Positions 23,497 through 35,690 of a DNA stretch of 64,000 nt are shown piece by piece. Every line of letters begins with the position of its first letter. Position 1 is the stretch's first letter. A program made the position numbers and the translations under genes. This stretch comes from Lineus longissimus (taxonomy: Eukaryota > Nemertea > Pilidiophora > Heteronemertea > Lineidae). The notes beneath the pieces were generated by a model. That model was not told where the DNA came from and did no database searches. It saw only the letters and a list, made by a program, of their open reading frames with translations. Where the stretch lies: contig NC_088313.1 in NCBI RefSeq assembly GCF_910592395.1, positions 8,930,501-8,994,500 of the forward strand, in the 5' to 3' direction.

Positions 23497-24078
23497 ATGT
23501 CAGATGATTCATGGGTTGGCCACCAGGACGAAAGGTCAAAGATGAAAATTTGCATTTTCTCCTTTACGGGTCCGAAGAATAGGAGAAAAAATATGGTAAT
23601 GTACTTCTACTAATGGTACATCGCATATCCTCCGATTTTTTATTTGACCTAAAACTTTAGAACAGAATATATACGATTACTCACGAAAAATTTGAAAAAT
23701 ATATGGTACTTGGTAGGTTTTCCAATATTTATAGCAAAGGTACAATATCCTCCGCATTTAAATTCTTTCGACCTAATTTTCCAGGTCGCAGGGTCAAGGT
23801 CAGATAATTTTGTCCTTAAATGTCCTTAGACAACTCTGCCGCCCATGGCAAAATGAAGTACAGTTGGTTCAATGTTAATTCTGGATTTATTCCAACTTAA
23901 ATGTGCCAACTCGTAAAGTAGAGTAAAGTTGACCATTTGTCCATCAGACGTCCTGTTTATTAAATTAACCCTATTTTTCCTCCTCCTGGCTCCTCAAATA
24001 GAGGGGGTAGACCCAGAGGCTGTACACCGCACCTTATTCAGTATTCTTTAGCATACCAAATTTTGTTTCTGCTTTCAG
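23497..24078. other. No recognisable gene
   Basis: AT-rich intergenic or intronic sequence with no domain. A good acceptor (TGCTTTCAG) closes it at 24078. Confidence 0.45.
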
Positions 24079-24124
24079 AAAGTCACTAACAACTGTGCCA
24101 CGTGAACCAAAAGACCAAATATCG
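24079..24124 (+). CDS. Candidate linker exon upstream of peptidase exon, locus 2
   Basis: 46 nt between TGCTTTCAG and TCG|GTGAGT. Read in phase 2 it encodes KSLTTVPREPKDQIS and leaves phase 0, exactly the phase needed to join the peptidase exon at 25138. The equivalent exon in the 43-56 kb gene (46107-46215) also goes from phase 2 to phase 0. No sequence homology is visible, so the support is splice-site and phase logic only. Confidence 0.45.
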
Positions 24125-24559
24125 GTGAGTAAGATATTTCATTTGTTTGTGGTCTTTTCTTCCTTTTGAAAGGAGCAGTGTATGTGTTGCAGAAAACTGT
24201 AAATGAGAGGGCCGCTATTTAGAAAAACCCATAGGGCACCTTGATTGACAGTTGAAGACTCATGACATTTACCATTGACCATGTACTCTTAGAGTATAGA
24301 AGGCGTCAAGTGCGGCCTGAGCTGGATTTGAAACGTTATTTTAGGGGTCTAAATGTTTGGTTCATAAATAGACTAATAAGAGATGACAAGAGCAATGCAG
24401 GGTGTGGCTTATGCCCCCGACATGGTCCAGAAAAGATGTGCTTTTCTGAAGAAGACAAATGTAGAATATGTTATGTCCCATCATTAGATGCATCAAACAC
24501 GAACATTTGGTTGAGCTGTTTCCAATGAAAAGGGAGAAATTGCACTGACTTTGTTTCCA

Positions 24560-24775
24560 CATCTAACCCTGGTCCTCTTGTGGCCAAACGATGGATCGTA
24601 CAAGACCGAAACTTAGTGTACAAGTCAATGTTACCTAGAGGTACATATGTATCAAATTTGGTCTCAATAGCTTCAGTGGTTGTAAAGAAATGAAACTTCA
24701 ATTCAAATTCAAATTCGTAAATTCAAGTACACTTTGACCTCTGTGACCTTGAAAAGTAGGTCCATTAGATGGCGG
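24560..24775 (+). mobile_element. HINE-like repeat fragment
   Basis: A diverged single internal unit of the HINE-like family: TCCTCTTGTGGCCAAACGAT, then GAGGTACATATGTATCAA, then TTTGACCTCTGTGACCTTGA followed by AAAGTAGGTC. Neither the GTGCTCACC start nor the terminal hairpin is present. It lies in the intron before the peptidase exon of locus 2. Confidence 0.75.
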
Positions 24776-25137
24776 ATATGATGCAAAGCTATTGTGTCAC
24801 ACATGTGTTGGACAGGGTCAGAGCTGGCTGGTTACTGTCCCTTTCGGGGTGGTCGGGTCTGAAGGGGTTAAGAGTACTTTAAGGTTGATGATATCAGATT
24901 GCCACTGCCCTGCTTCAACTGGCGATTCCTTGCTAGAGATGGTGACCATGAATGACTCTGGTGTCAGATACATCCTCCATGAGGCCGAAAATTCCTGTAG
25001 ATTGCACTTGAAATTGCCACCATATGAGAATCATACAATATTCGCCATCACTTAAAGCAGCAGTGTACTGCCTGAAGTTATGCTGGTGACAAATTAGTCA
25101 GTTTGTGCTTGAATTGTTATTCTATCTCTTTTTGCAG

Positions 25138-25768
25138 GATGATGAGGAGGGATATGCAGTATTGGGAGACTTCCACCAGGCCTCTGACTTGATATTTGAT
25201 GATGCATTTGCCGGTTCTCAGTGCACTTCCATGAGTGTGATGGCAATTGTACTTGCCCTTCTCAAACCACCTGAGAATTGGACGAAGTTTACTCTTCACC
25301 AAGTGCTCATTGAGGGACACCGGGCACATGCGGAAGCACTGGAACGTCTCGGATGGCCAGAGAATAGGACAGACTTGACAGTAGATATTGATGAGATTTC
25401 CGAGATCCAGACTGGTACTCTAGATGAACAGCACATACAAGCCAACATTGGTGTGTTAACAGAGCCACAATTCGGTATGGAGATGAAGGGTTTAATCAAT
25501 GAGCAGGTGCAGGAGGAGTCGGCTGTTTCATACGTGCTGAGAGTTGGTGACCGATCCAACGCAATATTGCCAGGACGGAATGGGGCATGGTTTGTTTTTG
25601 ACAGCCATGCCTGCCAAGCAAAGGGCATGTCCGACCCAGATGGAAGTGCATGTTTGATAGTATTCCGATCGAAACAGAAGCTCATTCAACACCTCACAAG
25701 ACGATATCCTGATGGCGGGCAGCAGATAGACCTGTTCAAGGTTAATGTGCATAGTTTGGCAGAAGAAG
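25138..25768 (+). CDS. C76-like cysteine peptidase exon, locus 2
   Basis: A 631-nt exon (TTTTGCAG acceptor; GAAGAAG|GTGAGT donor; phase 0 in, phase 1 out), open throughout. It starts DDEEGYAVLGDFHQASD and has SQCTSMSVMAI with the candidate nucleophile Cys at 25222-25224, and FVFDSHACQ with Asp at 25600-25602 and His at 25606-25608, followed by PDGSACLIVFRS. The Gln-Cys then Asp-x-His layout is that of peptidase family C76 (de-ubiquitinase/de-neddylase type). It aligns along its length with 47051-47680 and more distantly with 1200-1740 of the Helitron protein. Downstream exons in compatible phase lead to a MULE transposase. This is the best-preserved copy; all three candidate catalytic residues are present. 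Confidence 0.75.
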
Positions 25769-25984
25769 GTGAGTAATTGTCAAGAATGGAATGAGTGGTG
25801 GTCAATGAAGTGATAACGATTTACCATATAGTTTTTTAAACACTGGTAATCCATGGATTAAAAACGCAGCACACTGCAAAATCTGGCTTGCAGCTATTAA
25901 TTGAAAGGGGATGTACAAATATACTAAAATTGCACCAATAATCATCGTGATCATATTATGAAGAAACAAAGAAAAGTTCCAACT

Positions 25985-26068
25985 CTGACTAGGACTCTAA
26001 ACCCACGACTTCGACAACACTGCCTCGCACGAATGTACCAACGCCTTAGCCCTCTGAGCTAAATCGCC
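25985..26068 (-). ncRNA. tRNA-derived SINE head or tRNA pseudogene
   Basis: On the minus strand the sequence reads TTTAGCTCAGAGGGCTAAGG (A-box-like) followed about 45 bases later by GTGGGTTTAGAGTCCTAG (B-box-like). The acceptor arms do not pair (GGCGATT against GTCAGAG), so it is not a functional tRNA. It lies in an intron of locus 2. Confidence 0.5.
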
Positions 26069-26202
26069 ATTCTTAAAAAGAATGGTCATTTATTGTCGAG
26101 GCAACCATTTTCAGTTGACTAAGGTGTCTTTCAACCTGAGACTGTAGGCCTATCAAAAGAAAACCTTTTTCAGAATTCTCAACAGAAGCCATTTTCTTTC
26201 AG

Positions 26203-26265
26203 TTATTGGTCGTAGAGATGACAGAAATGAAGGAAACTGCAGCAAGAGAGATGAAACATCACCTG
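26203..26265 (+). CDS. Small linker exon, copy A, locus 2
   Basis: 63 nt between TTTCTTTCAG and CCTG|GTAAG, phase 1 in and out. It encodes VIGRRDDRNEGNCSKRDETSP in the frame set by the peptidase exon. It is duplicated with flanking intron at 26889-26966. Low-complexity polar linker without a domain. Confidence 0.6.
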
Positions 26266-26888
26266 GTAAGATTATTTTTTGTTTTAGATTTAGATTAAGA
26301 TAGCATTTTTGATGTTAACATGAAAACCTGGAACGTCCCCTGTCTTTGGTTGATGGTACCACAGAAAATTTGCGTCTGTCAGACCGCCTGAGATAGAAGA
26401 CGGAATAAATAAAACAACATGGGTGTCTTCCCTACCTTTGACGAAGGTGTCCCAGAAAATTAATGTCCACGAAAAAGAGCGGTTCTAGAAATTAAGATTC
26501 AAACACTAAGATGGTTGCCTGGCCGACATCTTGGAATTTGGGTCGGAACCCAGTCAAAGATACCACAAACAATTTTAAAGTCTAATGGGCCACAGGTTCT
26601 TTTTGAAGGTCAGATTCTTTTTAAGGTCAGAATTCATAAACTAAGACGGCTACCTGGCGGCCACTTCGGATTTTGAATTGGATACAAAATCAGTATGTAA
26701 TTTACATTTAGGTAGTCGATGGGATGCCTAAAAACTGAAGTAGACATGCTGGATTACTTCACCTTTGGGCAGAGGGTGAAAGTGAAGGCTGAAAATTGAT
26801 AGGGAACATTCAATGTGCTAGGGCAACACCCCATAGAAATTTCTGGTGGGGTGCCTATGATTTCTCAACGGAAACCATTTGCTTTCAG

Positions 26889-26966
26889 TTATTGGTCGTA
26901 AAGATGGAGGAAATGAAGCAAACTGCAGCAAAAGATATGAAACATCACCTGGCTTTGTCAAAACAG
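26889..26966 (+). CDS. Small linker exon, copy B, locus 2
   Basis: 78 nt between TTGCTTTCAG and AACAG|GTAAC, phase 1 in and out. It begins VIGRKDGGNEANCSKRYETS, a clear duplicate of the exon at 26203, and is five codons longer because it uses a later donor. The length is a multiple of three, so including or skipping it keeps the frame to the transposase exon at 27240. Confidence 0.6.
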
Positions 26967-27563
26967 GTAACATTCTTTTCGTTATGATTTTTGCCACATA
27001 GCACTCTTGTTGTTAACCCTTTCAGTGTCGATGTCAACCAATTTCCAGCCCTTTGACCCTGACCAGAAAATGGACGTGGGGACATGTTTTTCACCCCCAG
27101 TGCTGCCACCAGTCGCAGTGGAAACAGGCCTTAATGCCAGCGTTAGTGAATTACACCGATTGTGCAACTGGGCCCATTAGTTTAGGCAGGGCCTGCTTAC
27201 CTACCTATAGTTCTTATCATATAAGTTCACTTTTTTCAGTTGATCTCCTGATATCGTCTATTGACAGCACAGATGAGACTGCTACAAAACCGAAGAAGAA
27301 GAATAGGTATAGAAACGACCAGTATGATCCAATACATTGGGCAGAGTGCCAGCCATGAAAGGTAGAGGAACTTCCCCATGATATTGATGGGTTGAACACG
27401 TACCGTGTTCCTTGCAGTGAAAAGAAGGTTATGATGAAGGTCTCCAAAGATGGTAGACCATGGGCACGTTACTGTCTTAAGTTCAAGAAAGGGATTTTCA
27501 GGAGAGCGGAGACTTGCTCATTGCAAGGGATCCCCAATATGTGTGAATGGGGAGTGCCAGTTT

Positions 27564-28262
27564 CGGCATACATACATACATACAAATAGCATTTATATAG
27601 CGCAAAATCCAATTAGAAAAATTGCTCAGCTGCGCTTAACAAAAACACTGTTCAAATAGTTTGGTTTTTAATCTTCTTTTGAACTCGCTGACGGTGGAGC
27701 TGTTGCGGGTGTTAGTGTCCAGCGAGTTCCATAATTTGCTGGCATAAACTGTAAAGCTTCTGCCACCAAATGTCTCAAGGCGATACCTGGGAGTCACCAA
27801 CAACTCTTGGTTATCCGATCTCAGGGATCGCCCTGGGACATACGATGGCAGGATGTCCGAGATATATGATGGAGCCATGTTGTTTTTGGCTTTGAACACC
27901 ATGAGTAAAACCTTGAAATCGATACGATATGGTATCGGAAGCCAGTGGAGAGTTCTCAAAACGGGTGTTATGTGCTCACGTAGTGGAGTCCTTGTAATTA
28001 TTCTTGCTGCACGGCTCTGCACTAGTTGTAATTTGTGCAGGAGTTGCTCATTAACCCCAGCTAACAGACTATTTCCGTAGTCCAAACGAGACATCACCAG
28101 TGAGTGCACTAGCTCTTTCGTTGCTGCAGTTGTAAGGAGCTTGCGAGCGCGACCAATATTGCGCAAGTGGTAAGTTGCAGATTTGACGATGTAGTTTATG
28201 TGTGATGCCATAGAAAGAGTTTGATCAAAATACACGCCGAGGTTCCGCACAGGGCCACTGGA
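27564..28262 (-). mobile_element. 5'-truncated LINE inserted in the transposase
   Basis: A minus-strand reading frame encodes a LINE reverse-transcriptase C-terminal region (RNLGVYFDQTLS, SRLDYGNSLLAG, LHWLPIPYRI, ASKLWNSL) of a family different from the 20.6-kb LINE. The 3' UTR and (TATG)n tail match the fragment at 711-938. The junctions interrupt the transposase between the GECQFR and YGSQNRKQF blocks, which are contiguous in the paralogues. The target duplication is not clear. Confidence 0.88.
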
Positions 28263-28525
28263 CGGAGTGTATGGCAGCCAAAATCGAAAACAATTTAAGA
28301 AGGAAAGTGACACTCAGGTGTGTTTTTCCTGCGGTAAACCTGCTGAGAGTGTTGAGTGCCCAGCTACAAAGATTTGGGAATTTCGCAAGGACTTTGTGAC
28401 AATTATGCACACTGGTACACATACATGTGTAGCCACAAAACCCAAGATTTCGTTGGATGTCATTGAAAAAGATCTGGAGCAAAATCCAGGTATCACTCCA
28501 GGTAAAATAGTTTCATAAAAAAAAA

Positions 28526-29568
28526 TGGCCAGGGCCATTGTGCTCACCTCATGTGGAGGAAAGATGGATAAAGAGCATGGTATTGTGTCATGTAGTGTTA
28601 GGTTTGATGTAGGTCCAAGCAATTACAATTTCCCAAAAATGGCCAATTTACAGTACATTCGACCTCTGTGACCTTGAAAAGTAGGTCAAATCAAAGAAGA
28701 CCCGGGTGACACATTGAATGGTTGTTAGAATTAGATGTACCTATGATATAAAATTGGCGCCAATCGGGCAAGTCATTACTAGGAATAATGGCATTTTGAA
28801 CAATTTAGGATTTGGCCCCCTCCCTGGAGGCCAAACGGCAAATCAGATCGCACCAAACTTCGGTACCTGAGATCACCTGACCAAGGGGTACATGTGTACT
28901 TAATTTGTGATCAATAGTCATTGCAGTTAAGAAACGTGCCATAGTTACGGCCTGACGGCGAGTTTACGCCATTTGACCTCTGTGACCTTGACAAGAAGGT
29001 CAAATTAAAAACCTGTGTGACATATACTGTATGGTGGTTAGATGTACCCATGATATCAAATTGGTAGCAATCGGGCAAGAAGTTAAGGAATAATCACATT
29101 TTTAAGGTTTTTGGATTTTGCCCCCTGGTGGTCAAGTGGTGAATCATATTGGACCAAACTTCAGTCCCTAAGATCACCTGACTTAGGGGTAAATGTGTAC
29201 CAAATTTGGTATCAATAGCCATTGCAGTTTAGAAACGTGCCATCGTTACATCCTAACGGCCAATTTACACCATTTGACCTCTGTGACCTTGAAAAGGAGG
29301 TCAAATCAAAAACCCGGAGGATATATGATGCACCTTTGCTAGAAGTACCTATCATATTTTTTTCAAAATATCCCGACTACTATTAAGGGAGATATTGCAT
29401 ATTTTCACTTTTAACGTTTGGCCCCCTGGTGGCCAAACCATGAAACGAATCGGACCGAAACTTGGTCTCCAAGGTGTTATTACATAAGGGTACATGTGTA
29501 CCAAGTTTCAACTCAATAGCTCTAACAGTTACGAAACGTGCCCTGCTAACGGACGACGGACGACGACG

Positions 29569-29647
<79 letters not shown>

Positions 29648-29704
29648 GACGACGGACGCCACGGTATGGGATAAGCTCACCTCTGCTAAGAGGTGAGCTA
29701 AAAA
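28526..29704 (+). mobile_element. HINE/pearl-like non-autonomous element, copy 2
   Basis: Begins TGGCCAGGGCCATTGTGCTC and ends with the hairpin AGCTCACCTC-tgctaa-GAGGTGAGCT and AAAA. It is nearly identical to copy 1 over its full length, including the three internal units and the (GAC)n tract, so the two moved recently. Comparison with the paralogous transposase shows that it interrupts coding between the VS and MSSENF regions. Confidence 0.82.
29549..29662. repeat. (GAC)n microsatellite in HINE copy 2
   Basis: About 30 GAC units plus interrupted ones. Poly-Asp, poly-Thr and poly-Ser frames here are artefacts. The frame of the following transposase happens to be open through the repeat, which makes an unreal poly-Asp N-terminus. 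Confidence 0.95.
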
Positions 29705-31079
29705 TGATGAACCTCATGTCCTCAGAAAACTTTCAATGGGAAAATATAGAGGAAGTCGCAGAACAATACACTGACCTTAAGCGAATGCACAATGTTCGGC
29801 AGAGACTGAAAGCTGACACGTTTCCGGGCGGTGAAAATTTTGAAGCACTAGCCGCATTTAAACATAAATGCGATGAGAAGGACCAGTTTTTCATCTTCCG
29901 CATGAACAACAGGGCGCTCAATGGTGAGCATTCTTACGTGTTCAAATCAAGCAAAGGGATGGTCGAACTGATGCTGGCGATGGACAAAGATGGGGGAGGT
30001 GTGCTTTCCAGAGAACATGCCTATGTTGACGGAAAGCACGACCATTGTAAAGGATTTGTCACTCTGACCCTTTGGGTCTATCACCCCTTCATGCGAAGAT
30101 TGGTACAGCTAGCCATCTGTGACACAGATAAGGAGGACACCACAAATTTACGATCATTCTGGACAACCATCAATGCGATGGTCGCAACAGCAACTGAGAC
30201 TGACCAGAAATTCAACCCTCACGGATTTGTGGCTGACGAGAACCATGCCAACTGGCGCAGTATTGAGCAGGTTTATGGGGAGGATGGAGTGAAAAGAACA
30301 GTCTCCTGTGAATTTCATTGGAAGCAGAGTGTTCATCGGCAGGCCAAAAAGATGCCATCACATCAGGTCGGTGAATTCACTGAAATAACAAACGAAATGC
30401 TTACCGCTTTAACCATTGCTGACTACAATAGTGCCTGCGCCAGAATGACAGAGTTCATGAAAAGTGGCGTCACGGAAATTGAACATTGGTTCAACTGGTG
30501 GCATAAAAGACGCAGCCACATCTTCAGGGCATTCAAGCCAAGTGACGCACCATCATCCAACCTTGCTGAAGTCGGTCATGCCAAGATGAGCAGTATCGGG
30601 AAAAAAAACATGACGCTTCTTGACGCAGCCAAAGAAGATGTTATCGGAGCGATCCGTCAAGAAGCGGAGATCAAGGGCTTCTACGAGAGAAGATGTCCTG
30701 GGGGTCGTGGTCGATCTACAAAGCAGAAGAAGGCTGACCAGTTCAAGGCAGATAAAAAAAGAGTTGCTGCCTTTTCTAAAGAACTGGGCCGAATTTATGT
30801 GTCGGAGAGCGGTTCTCATCGCCCTACAGAACAGGGACCTAAATCTAAACGCCGAAAGAAGTCCCAAGTTTCCAATACGCCAAAAGAGCAGAGGCAAAGA
30901 AATGAACCAACTCAAGAACAAGGCACGGCCACACCAAAAAAGGATGAACAGCCTGTTTGCGTATGCCTTGCTACCTTGGTAATGAACCTTCAAACATGCT
31001 GTGGGTGCAAGCATCAATTTGCAGACAAGTATAAAAAGCCACCAAATGATGTAATTCTCAAAACATTCCTGAAGAGGAC

Positions 31080-32445
31080 ATACAGTCTACGATCCAGACC
31101 AGGAATATGTAATTGATATCAGTTCCCGCGTGATCTGATGGCCTCGGTTTGGTTTACGCTGAGTGGCATATCTGCTTACAAGCAGGCCAGACTCTAATTA
31201 GGACACGCTCAATATAGCCATTCCGGGATAGAGAGGCATCCGTAATGACTGGATAGCAATCCAAAAGAAACAACCCCAAGCATGTTGTCTGTTGGACAAC
31301 TAACTCATGCTGACCACATGGGCTCCATCCACCCATGGGTGAAAGATAAAAAAAATTCATGAATATTATAAACCTATGGGGCTATGCTAACTAATATAAG
31401 TGGACATTTGGGATATATTATTAATTAGGTATATGTACTAGTTACTTCAAACTCTACAATGAACTAACTTAACTAATGGTGAAAATGCCCTAGCCATAGC
31501 AACCACTACACCAACGCCTAACTGACACATGCATACTCGTGCAGGGTATACAGAATGTGCATCAAGGAAGTAGGTCATGTCCTGGATTTTTAACTCTGAT
31601 TTGCAAAATGAGCACCAACAAAGTACTGATTTTACATCATGTGTGGTATATTTCAGTTTAAGATGACTATATTTTGGTACCTTAGGACATTATGCACCCA
31701 TGGATATCATACATCAACTGTCTTGAACTCTAAGCCTCACAGAACATGGCACCCAACATGTGTCTCTCAGCATGTTTAACCCCATCTATCAAGCCACTGT
31801 TTATTTCAAGATTTCTCAGAACTATTTTAATTTCAAGCCATCAGACCGCTTGCATCTGAAAGAAGGCATCATTATGTGCCAAAATGTGCATAGATACTGA
31901 GCTAATTGGCTGAGACCACGCTAAGACGACAGCTTTTTTCTGTTGATTGGCATTTTAGAACCCTGCCCCTTCATGACTATAACCAATAATATAGCAGAGA
32001 CCAGTTGAGATATGAAATCAACATTTTGCATACCATTAGTCAAGATATCAAGAGAGAGGCCTAGTGGATTTTTCACCCTCAAGGCTCTTTAAGCCTCCCA
32101 GAACACGCCCAAAAAGGGCAGCCACACCCTTCAGGATTATTTAGGATTATTAATCTGTCTACTGGAGCTAAATAGGATAATATGTTCGAGGATAAATATC
32201 ATAAACAGTCAGTGAGTAACCTATTCTCCAATATCAGCAAGATTGAAACAGATGTGGGTAACTGTATGGTCACAGGGGACACTTTTAGTGGCACATAATC
32301 ATTTGGCTACTCTCTATCAGACAGGTAGTACATTGCAGTACCAATGCACTATCATGCATTGGTACCAAAACGAGGCTGAGTTTTAGCAACGAGGCTGAGT
32401 TTTAGCAGATAAGGATATGATATGGCCTAGATTGCAGACTGATAC
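31080..32445. other. Insertion or intron splitting the transposase C-terminus
   Basis: In the paralogues the block ending ILKTVLKRR is followed within about 20 bases by the GKERVSTKP block. Here those blocks are separated by about 1.37 kb without coding signal. I see no clear terminal repeats or LINE/HINE sequence. Whether it is an inserted element or an intron is unresolved; no good donor lies at 31080. Confidence 0.5.
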
Positions 32446-32631
32446 ATGGTTAATGGGGAAGAACGCGTTGCTTCCAAGACTTCTGCAACATACTTCCATT
32501 TGAACATCAACTGCGTTAGGATGGTGAAACCCTACAGTCAAATTAGTCAAATTGTTGTACATGACGAGGTGAAACCTGATTTATCTGAGGGACACAAGAG
32601 AATTCTCACCAAGTTTGGCGTGCACCTTTAA
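32446..32631 (+). pseudogene. Transposase C-terminal fragment, locus 2
   Basis: 61 codons ending in TAA, with NCVRMVKPYSQI and LSEGHKRILTKFGVH. It matches the extreme C-terminus of the transposases at 52.7 kb and 56.2 kb (DCVRMVRPYTEI and LSEGQRRVLLCFGMH), where it lies in another frame after a frameshift. The ATG at 32446 is internal, not a gene start. Confidence 0.75.
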
Positions 32632-32695
32632 TAATTCACTTTTCAAACAATCTAACCTGTCACTCGAGGTGCCCCCCACAACAGAAGTCTGACAC

Positions 32696-32938
32696 CGCAT
32701 AAGTCTGACAAGGGAGATATCTTTTCTGACCTTTTCCCATAAGTCCGTCACACAACAAGTCCGACATTCAAGAAAAAGGTATCACAAGTCCAACTTCCCA
32801 TAAAGCCACTATCAAAATCCCGATGGATGCTCTGTTGTTGGACATATGGGACGTCTGGTCAGACCTATGATACCTTTTTCTTGAATGCCGATCGGACTTG
32901 TGGGGTGTCAGAAATATGATGTTTCAGACTTATGGGGA
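32696..32938. mobile_element. MITE-like inverted repeat, CATAAGTCTGA ends
   Basis: Outer ends: CATAAGTCTGAC near 32698 and TCAGACTTATG near 32927. Inner arms: ACAAGTCCGACATTCAAG near 32756 and CTTGAATGCCGATCGGACTT near 32880, with GAAAAAGGTATCA/TGATACCTTTTTC between them. No coding capacity. The ends resemble those of the element at 47884-48307. Confidence 0.7.
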
Positions 32939-32949
32939 GGAGGGCACCG

Positions 32950-35577
32950 TCACTCGACTAGAAAGGAAAACACACTGGCAAATTTTGTAATCTGTGTACC
33001 GAATTTTTGAACTTGTTGTCCTTAACTGCCAGTCAAATTTATTTTCATTCCAATACAAGAGATGCTAAAAATGCTTCTCGACCTTTGACAACAGGAGAGC
33101 ACATGGTCCCACTTGACCATTTTATTGTATTTCACCGTGTAGTGCGATATCTATTCATGCATGTTTACTGTTGTTCGCAAGTACGATTCATCTAATACAT
33201 GTGTTTCTGTCCTGATAGCAATTTTGCTCAAAGGTCAATGCTGTTTAGAGAGCATGGCCTGGTCAATTCATAATTTTGATTGTACATTGTATTTTGATTG
33301 TATACCGGTAGCTATATATCATGCCAAGGCTACTATTATCTCGATCAATCTCATGTCATGCATGTTGCCTGACTATGCCTACTGGACATTTTTAGCATAG
33401 TCTATATTGGGTTGTTCACTTTCCAACGTTTTCACTAGGTTGCTAAGAGTACTCTTTTCCTTAGACCCCCACCCCGGCCCTCATAAAGAGTAGGCCCCCT
33501 ACAGTAAAAAAATTTTGATTTTAGAGTTCTAGATTCTAGAGTTTACAGTGAGCTTGACCACACACATCCCCGGCTCCCAAGAGCGCATACTTTAAAATTC
33601 CACTCAGCTGACACATTCTAATCTAACTGAGTCCAACTATAGGGTAGGGTAGATGAGCAATGCAAAGAACAGCCCAGGTTAAAATGATCAGATCTGATTT
33701 TGCCCTAGGCTCTTCCGTTGTCGCATTGTCAAACTGTCCGAACGCCTCAATTCCAAGGGCCAAATTCATGCATGCAAGTATGATTGATAAAGCTGCCGAT
33801 CGGTTAGGGCCTATTAAAAGAGTGTGTTGACTTTTTTGGTCAAATGATAACTGGTGAAAAGGTTTTAAGTGTCCTGGGTAAAGTGTCCTATGAACAATAG
33901 CTTGGCATTGATATAGAGTTAGGTTTGGGATCAAATAGATTTTGTAATATTCAAAATACATGCATGCTGTATTTTGGACGAAAGCGCGACAAAGGCAACA
34001 AATCGCGTCCGTGGGTATAACCCTTTACTGTAGTTTTAAGTCTAATTTTAAGTTCTTTGGCACTATCCTAGAATTTTTCCCACGTTCCGGTTATGGGTGG
34101 TTTCTAGAGAGTTGAAGTTGGATGCTGTCTAGATAAATGATTTAAGAAAGCCAGGAATTCCATTGCATATTTCAATATTGGGTTTCTTGATCTGTTTTCA
34201 TCACATTTTGTGCATGTTACGTAAGCCCTATAGTATTTTTAGCATAAATTACCTTTTTGGGAAGCCCAACCAATTTTTGGCTCCTATGGGCAATGATCAA
34301 AACTGAAGCTAAACACACTCAAGGTCAAGATTTCTATATCCTTTAAACATTAATCATGTATATGCGTGGTTGCACGTGATTTGGAGTAGTGGGATAGATA
34401 CCCTGCCAGAGCCACTGTGTAGTTAACTGTGAACTGGCCGAATTGCCAAGTGTAGCGCTGGTTGTAGCATTCCTTGATTTCTACTGAAGGTTTGTGGAGA
34501 GACTGGGTGTAAAGAGCTGAGAGGGGAAAATCATTGATTTTGCATGGTTGGGACCAATAATTTTACGTCAACTTAGGGATTTTGGCGACTAAGAGATGGC
34601 AAGTTAGAAAGTTAGAAATTATAATTTCATACTGTACCTATTATAATAATCCTTCTTATGTCTCAATGTTCATGCTTCAATGGTGTCAGCATACAGAGTG
34701 TTTCCATAAAAAATAGTTCTGCATTATTATATGATGATTCAATAAAGTTAAGTAAACATTTTTTCTAACTTTTTGTTGATGCATTCAATCCTGAATAGAA
34801 ATCAAAAGACTTCCTGTTACTTTAAATCGAGGAACCAGTTTCTTCACTGGAATCATATTGAAGATCCAAGGAATTTACTCTAAAGGGAAACTGAAAATGA
34901 TTATTTGCATGATTTTGTTCAGTCTGTGTTCAGTAGACTCAATAATTCAGTCTGGGGTCACCGCAAAACCCACTCTATCCCCTGTTTGTGTGAGTAGGTG
35001 CGAGGATAGACGACTGGATTAACGGGTAGTGTTCAGATGCTGAAAGTTGCCAGCTGCCTTGATTAGGAGGGTGAACTGCATGCCAGAGTCACAGAATAAG
35101 GCGTCAATGGCCATCTTATAATCCAGATATGCATCATACGCCAATCTTGTTGATAATATGGTGTACATACTATACGATAGATTGATTTGACCAAGCCTGC
35201 TAGACCTTTTCAAACACAAGAGCACAGTATCAACCCCCTATCAAGTTGACACGTTGGGAAAGTTTCACGAGCACAGGTCCATTGGTATTTCCGCAAAGTC
35301 CCGTAGTCTATTCTTTTAATAGTATAGATAGATGGAGAACACAACACAGAAAATAACCCAGTACATGTTCACCTCACAATGACCATGGAATAGAAAATGG
35401 AATAGACACGTCAATATTTAAATGTGGGTTTAAAGAGTTTACTGAAGAAACCCAATACTTTTCCTGCCATTTGGTTCCTTAGACAATCTATAGACAGTCT
35501 ACCTCGAGTAGGCCCACCAGTAACATGGCATTAGCAATCTACTTTGAGTACTACATTGCATAAGATTTTCAATTTGA
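32950..35577. other. No recognisable gene
   Basis: AT-rich DNA. Short open frames on both strands show no domain or convincing splice structure. Confidence 0.5.
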
Positions 35578-35690
35578 TTGATTGAAACTTGCAACTTGCA
35601 TTTTCAACTTGCAACTTGCATTTTCAACTTGCAACTTCAATTTCAACTTGCAACTTGCATTTTCAACTTGCAACCTGCATTTTCAAGAAA
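35578..35690. repeat. AACTTGC minisatellite array A
   Basis: About five units of 20-22 bp built on AACTTGCAACTTGCATTTTC. Same orientation as array B at 36476-36655. Confidence 0.9.

Larger units (their letters stand above)
27240..31079 (+). pseudogene. MULE-type transposase, locus 2, with nested insertions
   Basis: Acceptor TTTTTTCAG at 27239, phase 1, in frame with the linker exons. Homologous throughout to the transposases at 50678 and 53215. N-terminus (27240-27563): basic stretch, in-frame TGA at 27356, the DGRPWARYC motif, a one-base frameshift near 27495, then HCKGSPICVNGEC. It is then split by a minus-strand LINE (27564-28262), resumes with a CxxC zinc-finger-like part (28263-28525: CFSCGKP, HTGTHTC), is split by a HINE-like repeat (28526-29704), and continues open to 31079. 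The catalytic core has Asp in YVDGKHDHCKGFV, Asp in FVADENHANWRS, then CEFHWKQSV and Glu in NLAEVGHAKM, a D-D-E arrangement typical of MULEs. The C-terminus is basic with a CxxC pair. The core is intact; the insertions make it a fossil. Confidence 0.83.

Noticed and set aside
26203-26966. Small exons read as LLVVEMTEMKE-type helices
   Set aside because: That frame does not match the phase set by the peptidase donor; the phase-1 reading VIGRRDD... does.
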